Of a stretch of DNA of 64,000 nt, positions 35,901 through 42,826 are shown in pieces; position 1 is the stretch's first letter, and each line of letters begins with the position of its first letter. Below the pieces are notes generated by a model, which saw only the letters and a list, made by a program, of their open reading frames with translations, was not told the origin of the DNA and ran no database searches. The stretch is from Terriglobus tenax (GTDB lineage Bacteria > Acidobacteriota > Terriglobia > Terriglobales > Acidobacteriaceae): assembly GCF_025685395.1 (NCBI RefSeq), contig NZ_JAGSYA010000003.1, positions 248,001 to 312,000 on the forward strand, written 5' to 3'. The position numbers and the translations under genes were made by a program.

Positions 35901-36169
35901 GACTGCTGGGCGAAGCCATCTTTTACCGCCGAGACCGCCCAGCTTCCGATGGTGACGGAGGGAGCGGAGTAGCGGCCCTGGCCGTCGGTGGCCAGGTGGC
36001 GTTCGGTGCCGGTCTCTTCATTGCGAACGGTCACGGTCGCTCCGGAGACGGCGGCGCCACTGGCGTCCGTGATGGTACCGGCGATGGAGCCGCCTACCAT
36101 CTGGGCGTGAAGAAGAGCGAAGCTGGCGAATAGCAATAGAAACGCGGCGATATAAGCGATACGGCGCAT
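32945..36169 (-). CDS. TonB-dependent receptor, Oar-like, with N-terminal carboxypeptidase-regulatory domain
   Basis: The 1074-residue outer-membrane protein has a signal peptide and then a Cna-B-like regulatory domain over about residues 25-110 (G-S-I-A-G-T-I-T-D-A-S-G-A-A-V-S-G-A-T-V). A plug domain follows (about 125-260, with R-R-P-Q-D-N-L-F-L-L-N-G-I-E) and then a large beta-barrel ending in a terminal aromatic (L-A-F). This is the Oar/SusC-like layout abundant in Acidobacteria, used for TonB-driven uptake of large substrates. The ligand is unknown. An AGGAGA ribosome-binding site precedes the ATG. It is downstream of the YeiH gene but a hairpin separates them. Confidence 0.92.
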   Translation of the reverse strand: MRRIAYIAAFLLLFASFALLHAQMVGGSIAGTITDASGAAVSGATVTVRNEETGTERHLATDGQGRYSAPSVTIGSWAVSAVKDGFAQQSLTGIKVVVGQAVTADIRLTVGEVSQAVSVVDTPPVVNLSTQQTAGLVDERAVKELPLNGRSYDQLITLNPSVVNYTGQRSGSVGTSNSSVGAMFSVSGRRPQDNLFLLNGIEYTGASLINLTPGGASGQLLGVDAVREFNVISDTYGANYGKRQGAQISIVTASGTNQYHGNVYEFLRNSALDARNYFDQVQENGKRLPQFQRNNFGGSIGGPIRKDKLLLFSNYEGYRQNLGLSNKAIVPNARARQGYLPNSSGGETYVGVAPGVASLLKLWPTANGADIGSGLAYAYSNPVQRIREDFGTTRFDWNIGSKDQFFSVYTVDDSTAHTPTVNPLSWIGEDLREQVISLQEQHVFSPRLLNTARFGYSRAAFYFTGEVPVDGVTPFVTGKPVGAIVIAGSTASNGASQVSTAGANVGSNNRAVRNLFTFDDHVFYTVGRHQIEAGGWLQRLQANDLLAQNQYGQASFSTLTSFLQGNVATFSVVPAPTALGFRALFGAGFVEDTFRITPRLEIRAGFRFESASNWSEVQNRASNYALTNWVIATNPTVGKYALSDNKAKFLPEPRLGLSWSPFASGKTAIRLGAGVHRALLDNLDYRLTQVAPFNTTLAFKNVVVSSLAITPNTTASSGSLISPSNVQPDIRTPTVIAWSLRVEQQIARDTSLTIGYVGSRGYHQVVSGDLNEPAMVRCPNPACPSTLAAGSYYYPTTTKLNPNVANTTSWWSAANSFYGALQVDIRRQFAHGLQVRGNYTWARNLDNGSAWNTSVSANTPAFVSVPYIPKLDWGRAATDIKHSANINGTWEIPFAHPLSNGIARQTLDGWTISSIANLLSGFPFTPQLGYNPTGSGDTRNPVRPDVNASFNGSLYPRTVNQWFNPAAFSAPHYGAVGNLGRDTLTGPHMLNVDLSLLKRFKIGERVNAQFRAEAFNFLNHTNFALPNPTVFTSGPTQGTNANQTAAVVASPTAGAITATATTSRQLQFGLKLAF

Positions 36170-36263
36170 GGAGTGGATCTCCTAGTCGTTGTATGTGCGC
36201 GTCCGCTGGATGCGGCGCGGCTTTGAGATGGAATGGAAAGGTGTGCCAGAAAAACGAAGATGC

Positions 36264-36284
36264 GCTGACCCGAAGCGGGTTAGC
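36264..36284 (-). terminator. Short hairpin downstream of the YeiH-family gene
   Basis: GCTGACCCG and CGGGTTAGC pair through 9 bp (one G-U) around a 3-base loop. On the minus strand it precedes a TTCGTTTTT run. It may end the YeiH operon before the receptor gene. Confidence 0.5.
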
Positions 36285-36308
36285 GACAACAACAGGACTC
36301 GCGGCGCA

Positions 36309-37397
36309 TTACTGAATGCCTCCGCGGATAAACGTCCAGTAGACGAGCCCGAGGGTGACCAGGGCGATGAAAATTTCGCCGAGGACCCCGACCACGATGG
36401 GCCGCCATCCCTGCCCGACCAGGTCGCGCAGGTTGGTGCGCAGGCCAACGCCCGCAAATGCGGGAAGAAAGGCCCAGCGCGAAAGATTGCTCAGGCTGGT
36501 GAGCTGCGTCGCGGTAAAGAAGTGCGACGAGGCCAGTACCGAGATGATGAGGAAGCCGAGGATGAACTTGGGGAACTTCTGCCAGAGGAAGAGCGCTTTG
36601 TTCGGAACATCCGGCGCCTGTCCCTTAGAAGCCCAATAGACGGCATAGCCCAGAACGACGAAGCCGATGAAGGCCGAGCGCGCGGTCTTGGCCAGGATGG
36701 CGAAGCGTCCGGCGACATCGCCGTAGAGAGCGCCGGTGACGGTGGCCTCGGCGGTGTTGTCGACGGCAAGGCCCGTCCAGATACCGTAGCTCTCCTGGCT
36801 CAGGTGCAGCAGGTGGCCGATGGTGGGGAAAGTAAACAGGGCAATCGCACCCAGGGTCAGAATGGCGGCGATGGAGGTGGAGACATCTTCCTCTTCCGGA
36901 TCAATGGCTCCGCGCGCAGCCATGATGGCGGTAACGCCGCAGATCGACGAACCGATGGCCAGCAGCGAGGTGAGCTTGGGGCGCAGACCGAAGATGCGGC
37001 CAAGCAGCGTCATCACCGTAAGCGAGAGCGCCAGCTCAATGAAGACCAGAATCATGGAGACGCTGCCGATGCGCATGACATCGGAGAAGACAAAACGCGC
37101 GCCCACCAGCACGATGCCGAGCTTCAGCCAGAGCTCATAGGTGGCGACACCGGGGCGGAAGATGGACTTCACGCCGATGGTGTTGGAGACGATCAGCCCA
37201 AGAATGATAGCCCAGAGAACGTATTCGATCTGGGGCAGGCGCAGATGATACTCGGTGCGCAGATGGGTGAATTCATGTTCCAGGAACTTGCCCAGGAAGC
37301 CGATGCCGAACAGAAGAGCCATGCCGGGGAGAAGGCGCACGAATGCCTTCACGACAGAGCCGGAGCTCTGCGTGTGGGTCTCCGGAGATGCAAGCAT
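36309..37397 (-). CDS. YeiH/UPF0324-family putative sulfur-compound transporter
   Basis: The 362-residue protein has about ten membrane segments and the UPF0324 signature I-G-S-S-I-C-G-V-T-A-I-M-A-A-R-G-A-I at the centre. A-V-D-N-T-A-E-A-T-V-T-G-A and G-V-G-L-R-T-N-L lie later. YeiH relatives are called putative sulfate or sulfite exporters; in several bacteria they are tied to sulfur-compound stress or taurine use. The ATG at 37397 is chosen; a TTG at 37412 is an alternative. It lies 25 bases after a 42-codon membrane microprotein gene and behind a cysteine-codon leader with an intrinsic terminator, which supports a sulfur role. Transport direction and substrate are open. Confidence 0.88.
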   Translation of the reverse strand: MLASPETHTQSSGSVVKAFVRLLPGMALLFGIGFLGKFLEHEFTHLRTEYHLRLPQIEYVLWAIILGLIVSNTIGVKSIFRPGVATYELWLKLGIVLVGARFVFSDVMRIGSVSMILVFIELALSLTVMTLLGRIFGLRPKLTSLLAIGSSICGVTAIMAARGAIDPEEEDVSTSIAAILTLGAIALFTFPTIGHLLHLSQESYGIWTGLAVDNTAEATVTGALYGDVAGRFAILAKTARSAFIGFVVLGYAVYWASKGQAPDVPNKALFLWQKFPKFILGFLIISVLASSHFFTATQLTSLSNLSRWAFLPAFAGVGLRTNLRDLVGQGWRPIVVGVLGEIFIALVTLGLVYWTFIRGGIQ

Positions 37398-37422
37398 TGT
37401 CGGCACGGTCAACTGTCGAAAA

Positions 37423-37551
37423 TTAGAAGCTGATGTGCGGAACTACATCGAGGCGGACCAGCACGGCCAGCGCCAGAGCGATGCCGATGGCCAGCATGTC
37501 GATGACGGCGGTATTGTGCTTTGCTGCCTTGGTCGTGGGATTCGGTGACAT
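37423..37551 (-). CDS. 42-residue single-span membrane microprotein
   Basis: This ORF has a strong AAGGAG site about nine bases before its ATG, the best ribosome-binding site in the operon. The product has a polar, basic N-terminus (M-S-P-N-P-T-T-K-A-A-K-H) and one hydrophobic helix (I-D-M-L-A-I-G-I-A-L-A-L-A-V-L-V), ending V-P-H-I-S-F. It sits between the attenuator and the YeiH-family gene on the same strand, 25 bases from the latter. It may be an accessory subunit of the transporter or a translational coupler. I do not recognise a family. Confidence 0.65.
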   Translation of the reverse strand: MSPNPTTKAAKHNTAVIDMLAIGIALALAVLVRLDVVPHISF

Positions 37552-37600
37552 TTCTTTTCGGCTCCTTACCGTGATGCCTGGTGCTCACGATGCGCCGGAA

Positions 37601-37641
37601 AGAGAAAACCCACGCATCGCTCTGTTGGCTGATGCGTGGGT
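37601..37641 (-). terminator. Intrinsic terminator of the cysteine attenuator
   Basis: On the minus strand ACCCACGCATC (37641-37631), a 12-base loop and GATGCGTGGGT (37618-37608) form a perfect 11-bp stem followed by TTTTCTCT. It lies 40 bases after the stop of the Cys-rich leader ORF and before the 42-codon gene, so it can only act as an attenuator inside this transcript. A separate palindrome AAGCTTA-TTC-TAAGCTT (37658-37674) lies between the leader and the terminator. Confidence 0.85.
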
Positions 37642-37681
37642 CCTGAATCTTGAGTGGAAGCTTATTCTAAGCTTCGTCGTA

Positions 37682-37759
37682 TCAGGCTTGAACCGCGCAG
37701 CAGCATACGCTGTCGCAACAAACGCAACAGGTACAGGCAGCGGTGGGGTTCATAACCAT
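37682..37759 (-). CDS. Cysteine-rich leader peptide (25 aa, 8 Cys), probably leaderless
   Basis: The ORF reads M-V-M-N-P-T-A-A followed by a block with cysteines at positions 9, 11, 12, 14, 15, 19, 20 and 21, then A-V-Q-A and stop. Eight of 25 codons are Cys (TGT or TGC). It has no Shine-Dalgarno site, but its ATG lies 7 bases after a TAACCT -10 box, so the mRNA would start at or next to the ATG. The intrinsic terminator begins 40 bases after its stop. This is the arrangement of a cysteine-sensing transcription attenuator. The peptide itself probably has no other function, although a metal-binding role cannot be excluded. Confidence 0.7.
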   Translation of the reverse strand: MVMNPTAACTCCVCCDSVCCCAVQA

Positions 37760-37766
37760 TACTGAG

Positions 37767-37795
37767 AGGTTAGAGTTTCTTCGGTTTTTCGTCAA
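37767..37795 (-). promoter_or_regulatory. Promoter of the Cys-leader/YeiH operon
   Basis: TTGACG at 37795-37790 (five of six consensus -35 bases), a 17-base spacer and TAACCT at 37772-37767 lie on the minus strand. The predicted transcription start coincides with the ATG of the leader peptide at 37759. Confidence 0.6.
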
Positions 37796-37845
37796 GGGCT
37801 GGCTGGCGGATATCCGGGAGCAGTCTATGCTCTGTGAGGTAGAGA

Positions 37846-37980
37846 AACCTGCATCCCGTTCGCAACAAAGTAAATGCAGGGCCCCGCTACGCGCTTCGGT
37901 CGAGATGACAAGGCTTCAGAAGCACGAAACCCCACCCTTTGGCTTCGCCAAAGAATGGGGAAACGGGTGCTTTGCTTTTT
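37846..37980. repeat. Intergenic repeats: GATGACAA-type unit and a CTTTGGC hairpin element
   Basis: The unit ATGCAGGGCCCCGCTACGCG then CTTCGGTCGAGATGACAA matches the repeats at 3030-3180 (there CTCCGCTACGCGCTCCGGTC then GAAATGACAA). Next to it CCCC-ACC-CTTTGGC (37929-37942) and GCCAAAG-AAT-GGGG (37946-37959) form an interrupted hairpin followed by AAACGGGTGC, related to 6596-6641. It fills the space between the YeiH leader and the YceI gene. Confidence 0.55.
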
Positions 37981-38000
37981 CTAAGAACTGACAACTGCCT

Positions 38001-38672
38001 TTACGGCATGCTGCGCTTGAAGCGGTAGACCAGTTCCAGCTCGATCTTGTTGTCGACGCTGGCCAGGCGGCCGATCTTCGGCGGTGCGATGCCGAACTGG
38101 TCAAAGGTCAGCGTGGTCTTGGCGCGGCCGGCGACTATGCTCTCGCGCGGGTTGAAGGTGGCGATGCCCTGGAAGGTGACTTCCTTGGTGACGCCGTGAA
38201 TGGTCAGGTTGCCGGTCAGTGCGATGCCGGTCTGCCCGGTCGACGGAATCATCTTGTCCAGGCCAGAGACCTTGGTCGGGACGAACTCGGCGGTGGGGAA
38301 CTTGGCGGTCTCCAGCGTCCGGTTCTGCACGAAACCATCGCGCTGGTCCTGGTCGCTCTTAAGGCCCTTCAGATCCACGGTTAGCTTGGAGCCGGGAGCG
38401 ATGGTGCCGTCTGCCTTGATGGTGATGCTGCCGGTAACGCCGGTCGTGGTTCCGACGGCCTCATTGCTGAAGGCAACGCCGACAAACTGCTCGGTGACGC
38501 GATAGGTGGCCGAAGAGCCATCGGGGACGATGTCCAGCTTGGCGCCGGCAGTCGGCGGCGGTGGCGGCTGCTGCGGTCCGCCGGGACCGCCCGGGCCGGG
38601 CATCTGGGCATAGGCAGAGACGCTGGCAAGGGTCAGCAGACCGGCCAGCAGCAGGGTGGGCTTGCGAAACAT
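38001..38672 (-). CDS. Secreted YceI-family protein
   Basis: The 223-residue protein has a signal peptide (L-L-L-A-G-L-L-T-L-A-S-V-S-A-Y-A-Q), a Gly/Pro-rich linker (residues 23-42) and a YceI lipocalin-like domain. The domain has F-P-T-A-E-F-V-P, G-N-L-T-I-H-G-V-T-K-E-V-T-F and a final I-E-L-E-L-V-Y. YceI barrels bind long isoprenoids or amides in the periplasm. The ligand here is unknown. It follows the msrA gene on the same strand but a strong terminator separates them. Confidence 0.92.
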   Translation of the reverse strand: MFRKPTLLLAGLLTLASVSAYAQMPGPGGPGGPQQPPPPPTAGAKLDIVPDGSSATYRVTEQFVGVAFSNEAVGTTTGVTGSITIKADGTIAPGSKLTVDLKGLKSDQDQRDGFVQNRTLETAKFPTAEFVPTKVSGLDKMIPSTGQTGIALTGNLTIHGVTKEVTFQGIATFNPRESIVAGRAKTTLTFDQFGIAPPKIGRLASVDNKIELELVYRFKRSMP

Positions 38673-38733
38673 ACAACCTCCAAAAGAGGGACAGCAGATG
38701 TTTGGTGCGTGTGGAGGTATGACGGATGGAACG

Positions 38734-38773
38734 AAAAAAAGCCGCAGGAAAAACGGTAACTTCCCCTGCGGCT
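38734..38773 (-). terminator. Intrinsic terminator after msrA
   Basis: AGCCGCAGG (38740-38748) and CCTGCGGCT (38765-38773) form a 9-bp stem. On the minus strand seven T residues follow. It ends msrA transcription before the YceI gene. Confidence 0.9.
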
Positions 38774-38792
38774 CTTCGTTGTGTGCTGCGGA

Positions 38793-39470
38793 TTACTGTT
38801 GAGAATGTCCCTTGTAGTCCACGAACAGGTCAGGGAACTGCTGCTTGAGCGCCTCGATCTTCGGCAGGTCGCAGACCTGGATGTAGGGATTGTTCGGGTT
38901 CTTCAGGGCGTAGTCCTGGTGGTAGTCCTCGCCGGCGTAGAAGGCTTTGAGTGTAGCCACCTGGGTCACGATCTTCGCATGGAAAGCGTGCACGGCGTCG
39001 AGTTGCGCAATGTACTCGGTGGCCAGCTTATGCTGTTCCTCGTTCTGGTAGAAGATGGCAGAACGGTAGGAATAGCCGACGTCGTTACCCTGACGGTTGA
39101 GCTGCGTAGGGTCATGCGCGACCGAGAAGAAGATGCGCAGCAGCGTGCCGTAGGTGATCTTCGCGGGGTCGTAGACCACCTCGACGGACTCGGCGTGCTC
39201 GGTCGTTTCGGTGATCACCTGCTGATAGCTGGCGGTTTCTTTGGTGCCGCCGGCGTAACCGGCGGTGGTGTGCAGAACGCCTTTCAGGCGCTGGAAGACT
39301 GCCTGCGTGCCCCAGAAACATCCGCCGGCAAAGACGGCTTTCTGCTCGCCATGGGTGGAGGCCAGGGCCACATCGTGTACCGGTGCTGGAAGTGGTTGTT
39401 TGGTCACGGCTCCTCCTGAGAGTGGAAGTAGGCTCAACATCGCTGCAAACATACGCGTCATCGTGCGCAT
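38793..39470 (-). CDS. msrA: Peptide-methionine (S)-S-oxide reductase, exported
   Basis: The enzyme repairs methionine-S-sulfoxide in proteins. The active site F-A-G-G-C-F-W-G-T-Q is intact with its catalytic Cys around residue 51, followed by the family's T-A-G-Y-A-G-G and H-A-E-S-V-E-V-V-Y-D. The 225-residue chain has about 30 extra N-terminal residues forming a hydrophobic signal peptide (M-F-A-A-M-L-S-L-L-P-L). It is therefore predicted to act in the periplasm, unlike cytoplasmic MsrA of E. coli. A second cysteine near the C-terminus (I-Q-V-C-D-L-P) may resolve the disulfide. No msrB is adjacent. Confidence 0.93.
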   Translation of the reverse strand: MRTMTRMFAAMLSLLPLSGGAVTKQPLPAPVHDVALASTHGEQKAVFAGGCFWGTQAVFQRLKGVLHTTAGYAGGTKETASYQQVITETTEHAESVEVVYDPAKITYGTLLRIFFSVAHDPTQLNRQGNDVGYSYRSAIFYQNEEQHKLATEYIAQLDAVHAFHAKIVTQVATLKAFYAGEDYHQDYALKNPNNPYIQVCDLPKIEALKQQFPDLFVDYKGHSQQ

Positions 39471-39553
39471 AAGGGGTCACCTTTCGAGCATAGGACGTCG
39501 GTAGAACGGCGAACGTTACAGAGCTTATGGATGCGGCAAAACCGGTACACGCG

Positions 39554-40996
39554 TTATTTGGTTGCTTCTTTTACGGGAAAGCTGACCGTGAACTCGGTTT
39601 TTCCGGGGGCGGAGGTAAAGCTGATCAGGCCTCCGGCCTGCTCTGCGATGCGTTGTGCGATGCCCAGGCCGAGACCTGTGCCAACGCCCATGGGCTTGGT
39701 CGTAAAGAAGGTCTCGAAGATCTTGTCTTGGTCCTCGGGGGCAATGCCCGTGCCGTTGTCGCCGATGGTGACGAAGATGCGGCTATCCTTGATGCCGGTC
39801 GTAACGGTGAGCTGTCCTCCATCGGAGGGAGCGGCATCGATGGCATTGTCCAGCAGGTTGGTCCAGATCTGATTCAGGCCGGCGGCATTGACGGCGAGAG
39901 GCGGCAGACCGCCGCCGAAGTTCTTCTTGATGCTGAGCTGTTTCTCGTAGATCTTGTGCTTCAAAAGAATGAGCGTGGCATGCACGCTCTCGTTCAGATC
40001 AATCGATTGGCCGCTCTTGCCTTCGTAGGTATAGGTCTTGACTGCTTTGACGAGGCCGGTAATGCGGGTAATGCTCTCTTCTACGGTGCCAACCAGTTGC
40101 ATGGAGCTGACCATGGAGGCCAGCCACTCCAGAATGTTGCTGAGAGAGTGTTTCCCGTCCTGCAGAGCCTCAGCCTTCAGGCATTCCAGGTCAAAGGTCG
40201 TAATTCCGATGGAGGCGAGAATCGGCGCCAGCTTCCAGGCATTGGTCTGGTTGTTGCTTTCCAGCCACTCGGCCAGTTCTTCCTCGCGGTCTGCCTCTTC
40301 CAGCGAGCTCATGCACTGCGGCCGTTCGGTGGCAAAGGCACGTTCCTGCAGGGCCCAGACGCATTGCAACTCGGGCTTCTCGTTGTCTTCGCTGGAAAAC
40401 GCCTTGGTGAGCTCGTGCATGCGGGCCAGGTTGGCGCGGAGCTGGCTGGCGGCGCGGCTGGCAGCTGCTCCGGGGTTATTCAGTTCATGCATCAGGCCGG
40501 CGGTCAGCGTGCCTAGAGCGGCCAGCTTCTCCTCCTGGATGTCGCGGTGCTGGGCTCCGCGCAGACGCTCATTCAACTGGCCCAGGATGAAGTTACGCAT
40601 GGCGGGGCAGCGCGCCATCAAGCCCCAGAACTCTTCCTCGGTGTAGCTGAGGATCATGCAGTCTTCCACCGCTTCGGCTGTGACCGGGATCGCTTGCCGG
40701 GTCAGAAGGGCGTACTCGCCCATCACGGCACCGGCCTCGATGGTGGCCACTGTCTGTGCCTGCTTGGCGCCGTACTGGTAGAAGCTACGGACCTTGCCTT
40801 CCAGCAGAATGCCGAAGAGCGTGAGCTTCTCTCCCTGCTGGGCAAGAATCTGCCCGGCGGAGACATGAACGACAGGAGCTGAAGCGATGCACTCGAGCTC
40901 CTGGTCGGACAGCGTGGAGAAGACAGGCAGAGCACGAAGGCGCTGGGCGACTTCGGAAGGGGACAGAGAGACGGTCTGGGTTAGGTCAATCATCAT
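39554..40996 (-). CDS. Cytoplasmic histidine kinase with cyclic-nucleotide-binding-like sensor domain
   Basis: This 480-residue kinase has no membrane segment. The N-terminal 140 residues match a cNMP-binding/CRP-like beta-roll (E-G-K-V-R-S-F-Y, G-A-V-M-G-E-Y-A-L-L). Next comes a dimerisation region with the phosphorylatable His170 (L-T-A-G-L-M-H-E-L-N-N-P), a long helical insertion, and an ATPase domain (N-L-L-D-N-A-I-D-A, G-D-N-G-T-G-I, G-V-G-T-G-L-G-L). The gene overlaps the upstream REC-oxidoreductase gene by four bases (ATGA), so the two are co-translated and surely work together. The signal could be a nucleotide or a redox state passed from the partner. Confidence 0.9.
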   Translation of the reverse strand: MMIDLTQTVSLSPSEVAQRLRALPVFSTLSDQELECIASAPVVHVSAGQILAQQGEKLTLFGILLEGKVRSFYQYGAKQAQTVATIEAGAVMGEYALLTRQAIPVTAEAVEDCMILSYTEEEFWGLMARCPAMRNFILGQLNERLRGAQHRDIQEEKLAALGTLTAGLMHELNNPGAAASRAASQLRANLARMHELTKAFSSEDNEKPELQCVWALQERAFATERPQCMSSLEEADREEELAEWLESNNQTNAWKLAPILASIGITTFDLECLKAEALQDGKHSLSNILEWLASMVSSMQLVGTVEESITRITGLVKAVKTYTYEGKSGQSIDLNESVHATLILLKHKIYEKQLSIKKNFGGGLPPLAVNAAGLNQIWTNLLDNAIDAAPSDGGQLTVTTGIKDSRIFVTIGDNGTGIAPEDQDKIFETFFTTKPMGVGTGLGLGIAQRIAEQAGGLISFTSAPGKTEFTVSFPVKEATK

Positions 40997-42645
40997 CGGG
41001 ACATGTTTGCTAGGTATTGGTGTACAAACTGCACTGCAATGGAGCCTTCACCTACGGCGGAGGCGCAACGTTTGACGGAACCATGACGGACATCGCCCGC
41101 CACAAAGATTCCGGGGACGCTGCTTTCCAGAAGGAACGGGTCGCGGTCCATCTTGAGCTTGCCGCGAAGGTCTGCCGGAAGATCAGGGCCGGCCAGGATG
41201 AAGCCGCGCTCGTCTTTCAACACGGTGGAGGGCAGCCAGTCCGTCTTCGGGGCAGCCCCGATAAAGATGAAGACCGACGAGGTGGAACGCTTGTGCTCGC
41301 CCTCTTTGCAGCGGACCGTGATGCTCTCCAGGTGACCATCGCCGTCAAAGCCGATGATCTCGGTGCAGGTCTCTACAACGATGTTGGGGCGGGAAGCGAT
41401 CTGGTCAATCAGGTACTTGGACATCGACTTCTCAAGCCCATCGCCACGGACGATCATGCGGACCGAGGCAGCATAGTTGGAGAAGTGCATGGCCGCCTGT
41501 CCGGCGGAATTGGCTCCGCCGACGATATAGACCTCTTCGTTAGCGCAGGCCATCGCCTCGCTCATGGAAGCGCCGTAATAGACGCCGGCGCCGGTAAAGC
41601 GGTCGGCACCGGGGACTTCCAGCTTGCAATAGGAGACACCAGTGGCCACCAGGCAGACGTTGCAGGTGACTTCATTGCCGTCGGCCATGGTGATGATGTG
41701 GTAGTTGTTCTCGTTGCGCACGCAGGTGGCGCGCTGGGTCAGGAACTCCGCTCCAAGGCGGGTGGCCTGCAGGGTCGCGCGCTTGGCCAGTTCTTCGCCG
41801 GAGAGCCCCTGCGGGAAGCCGAGATAATTTTCGATGCGCGAGGAGGAACCAGCCTGTCCGCCGGGAGCGTCGGGTTCCACGATCAGGGTACGCAGCCCCT
41901 CGGAGGCGCCATAAACGCCCGCAGCCAATCCGGCCGGACCGGCACCGATAACCACCAGGTCATAAAACTGCTGCTCGGCCTGGGTGCGGAGGCCGATCTT
42001 CTGGGCCAGTTCCAGCAGGGTCGGCTGGACGAGAACGTCGCCATTGCCGAAGCAGACGACCGGAAGGTTCTTGGCGTCGAGCTTGTGATCTTCCAGCAGC
42101 TTTCCGGCTTCCGGATTCTGCTCCAGGTTAAGCCACTGATACTGCACGTGGTTACGGCCCAGGAACTCGCGAGTGGCGTGATCCTGCGGCGACCAGCGGG
42201 TGCCGATGACACGGAGGCCTTCAAAGGAAGGCTTGTAACCCTGCTGCCAGGCCATGAGAAGGTCGTCGAGGACGGGGTACAGCTTCTCCTCGGGCGGATC
42301 CCAGGGCTTGTTCAGGTAATAGTGAATTCTTGCGGAATTGATGGCCCGGATGGCGGCTTCAGTGTCCGCGTAGGCGGTCAGAAGCGCTCGCTTGGCCTCC
42401 GGGTAAAGGGGGATGACCTGTTCGAGCAGATCAACGCCGGTCATGCCGGGCATACGCTGATCCGAGAGAAAGAGGGCAACCTGTTCGCCGCGCTCCTTAA
42501 GCTGCTCAGCGGTATCGAGCGCGGCCTTGCCAGAGGCTGCGCGGAGAATGCGGTATTGCTGCCCGTAATGGCGGCGAAGATCCTGGACTACTGCTTCCAG
42601 AACGCTGGTATCGTCGTCGACTGCGAGGATAATTGGTTTGGGCAT
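40993..42645 (-). CDS. Fusion: receiver, glutaredoxin-like and thioredoxin-reductase-like domains
   Basis: The 550-residue protein has three parts. Residues 1-130 are a receiver domain with D10-D11-D12, phospho-acceptor Asp62 and Lys113. Residues 140-220 look like a glutaredoxin/thioredoxin fold whose CxxC position reads S-P-Q-D. Residues 226-550 are a thioredoxin-reductase-like flavoprotein with G-A-G-P-A-G (234-239) and a second dinucleotide motif V-G-G-A-N-S-A-G. The CxxC expected between the FAD and NAD parts is replaced by G-A-S-M-S-E-A. Without that disulfide it cannot act as a normal thioredoxin reductase. It may be an NAD(P)H-sensing output or input module for the kinase encoded next to it. 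Confidence 0.85.
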   Translation of the reverse strand: MPKPIILAVDDDTSVLEAVVQDLRRHYGQQYRILRAASGKAALDTAEQLKERGEQVALFLSDQRMPGMTGVDLLEQVIPLYPEAKRALLTAYADTEAAIRAINSARIHYYLNKPWDPPEEKLYPVLDDLLMAWQQGYKPSFEGLRVIGTRWSPQDHATREFLGRNHVQYQWLNLEQNPEAGKLLEDHKLDAKNLPVVCFGNGDVLVQPTLLELAQKIGLRTQAEQQFYDLVVIGAGPAGLAAGVYGASEGLRTLIVEPDAPGGQAGSSSRIENYLGFPQGLSGEELAKRATLQATRLGAEFLTQRATCVRNENNYHIITMADGNEVTCNVCLVATGVSYCKLEVPGADRFTGAGVYYGASMSEAMACANEEVYIVGGANSAGQAAMHFSNYAASVRMIVRGDGLEKSMSKYLIDQIASRPNIVVETCTEIIGFDGDGHLESITVRCKEGEHKRSTSSVFIFIGAAPKTDWLPSTVLKDERGFILAGPDLPADLRGKLKMDRDPFLLESSVPGIFVAGDVRHGSVKRCASAVGEGSIAVQFVHQYLANMSR

Positions 42646-42826
42646 ACCGTAGAGTCTAGCTTCGCGACAGCATTTTGATTCCTTCCACAGGGGCGAAGAC
42701 TCAAAAATTCCTATTGCATCCCAGGTTCTGCAGGCGCAAGATGTGTGCCATTTTCAGACACTCCTCACGGAGGGCGCGAATTGCGCCGATAAACCGTGTC
42801 GAGAGAAGTTTCAGGGGTGTTGAGGT

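Noticed and set aside
40993-42645. A plain thioredoxin reductase (trxB) call
   Set aside because: The active-site CxxC is missing and receiver and glutaredoxin-like domains are fused in front.
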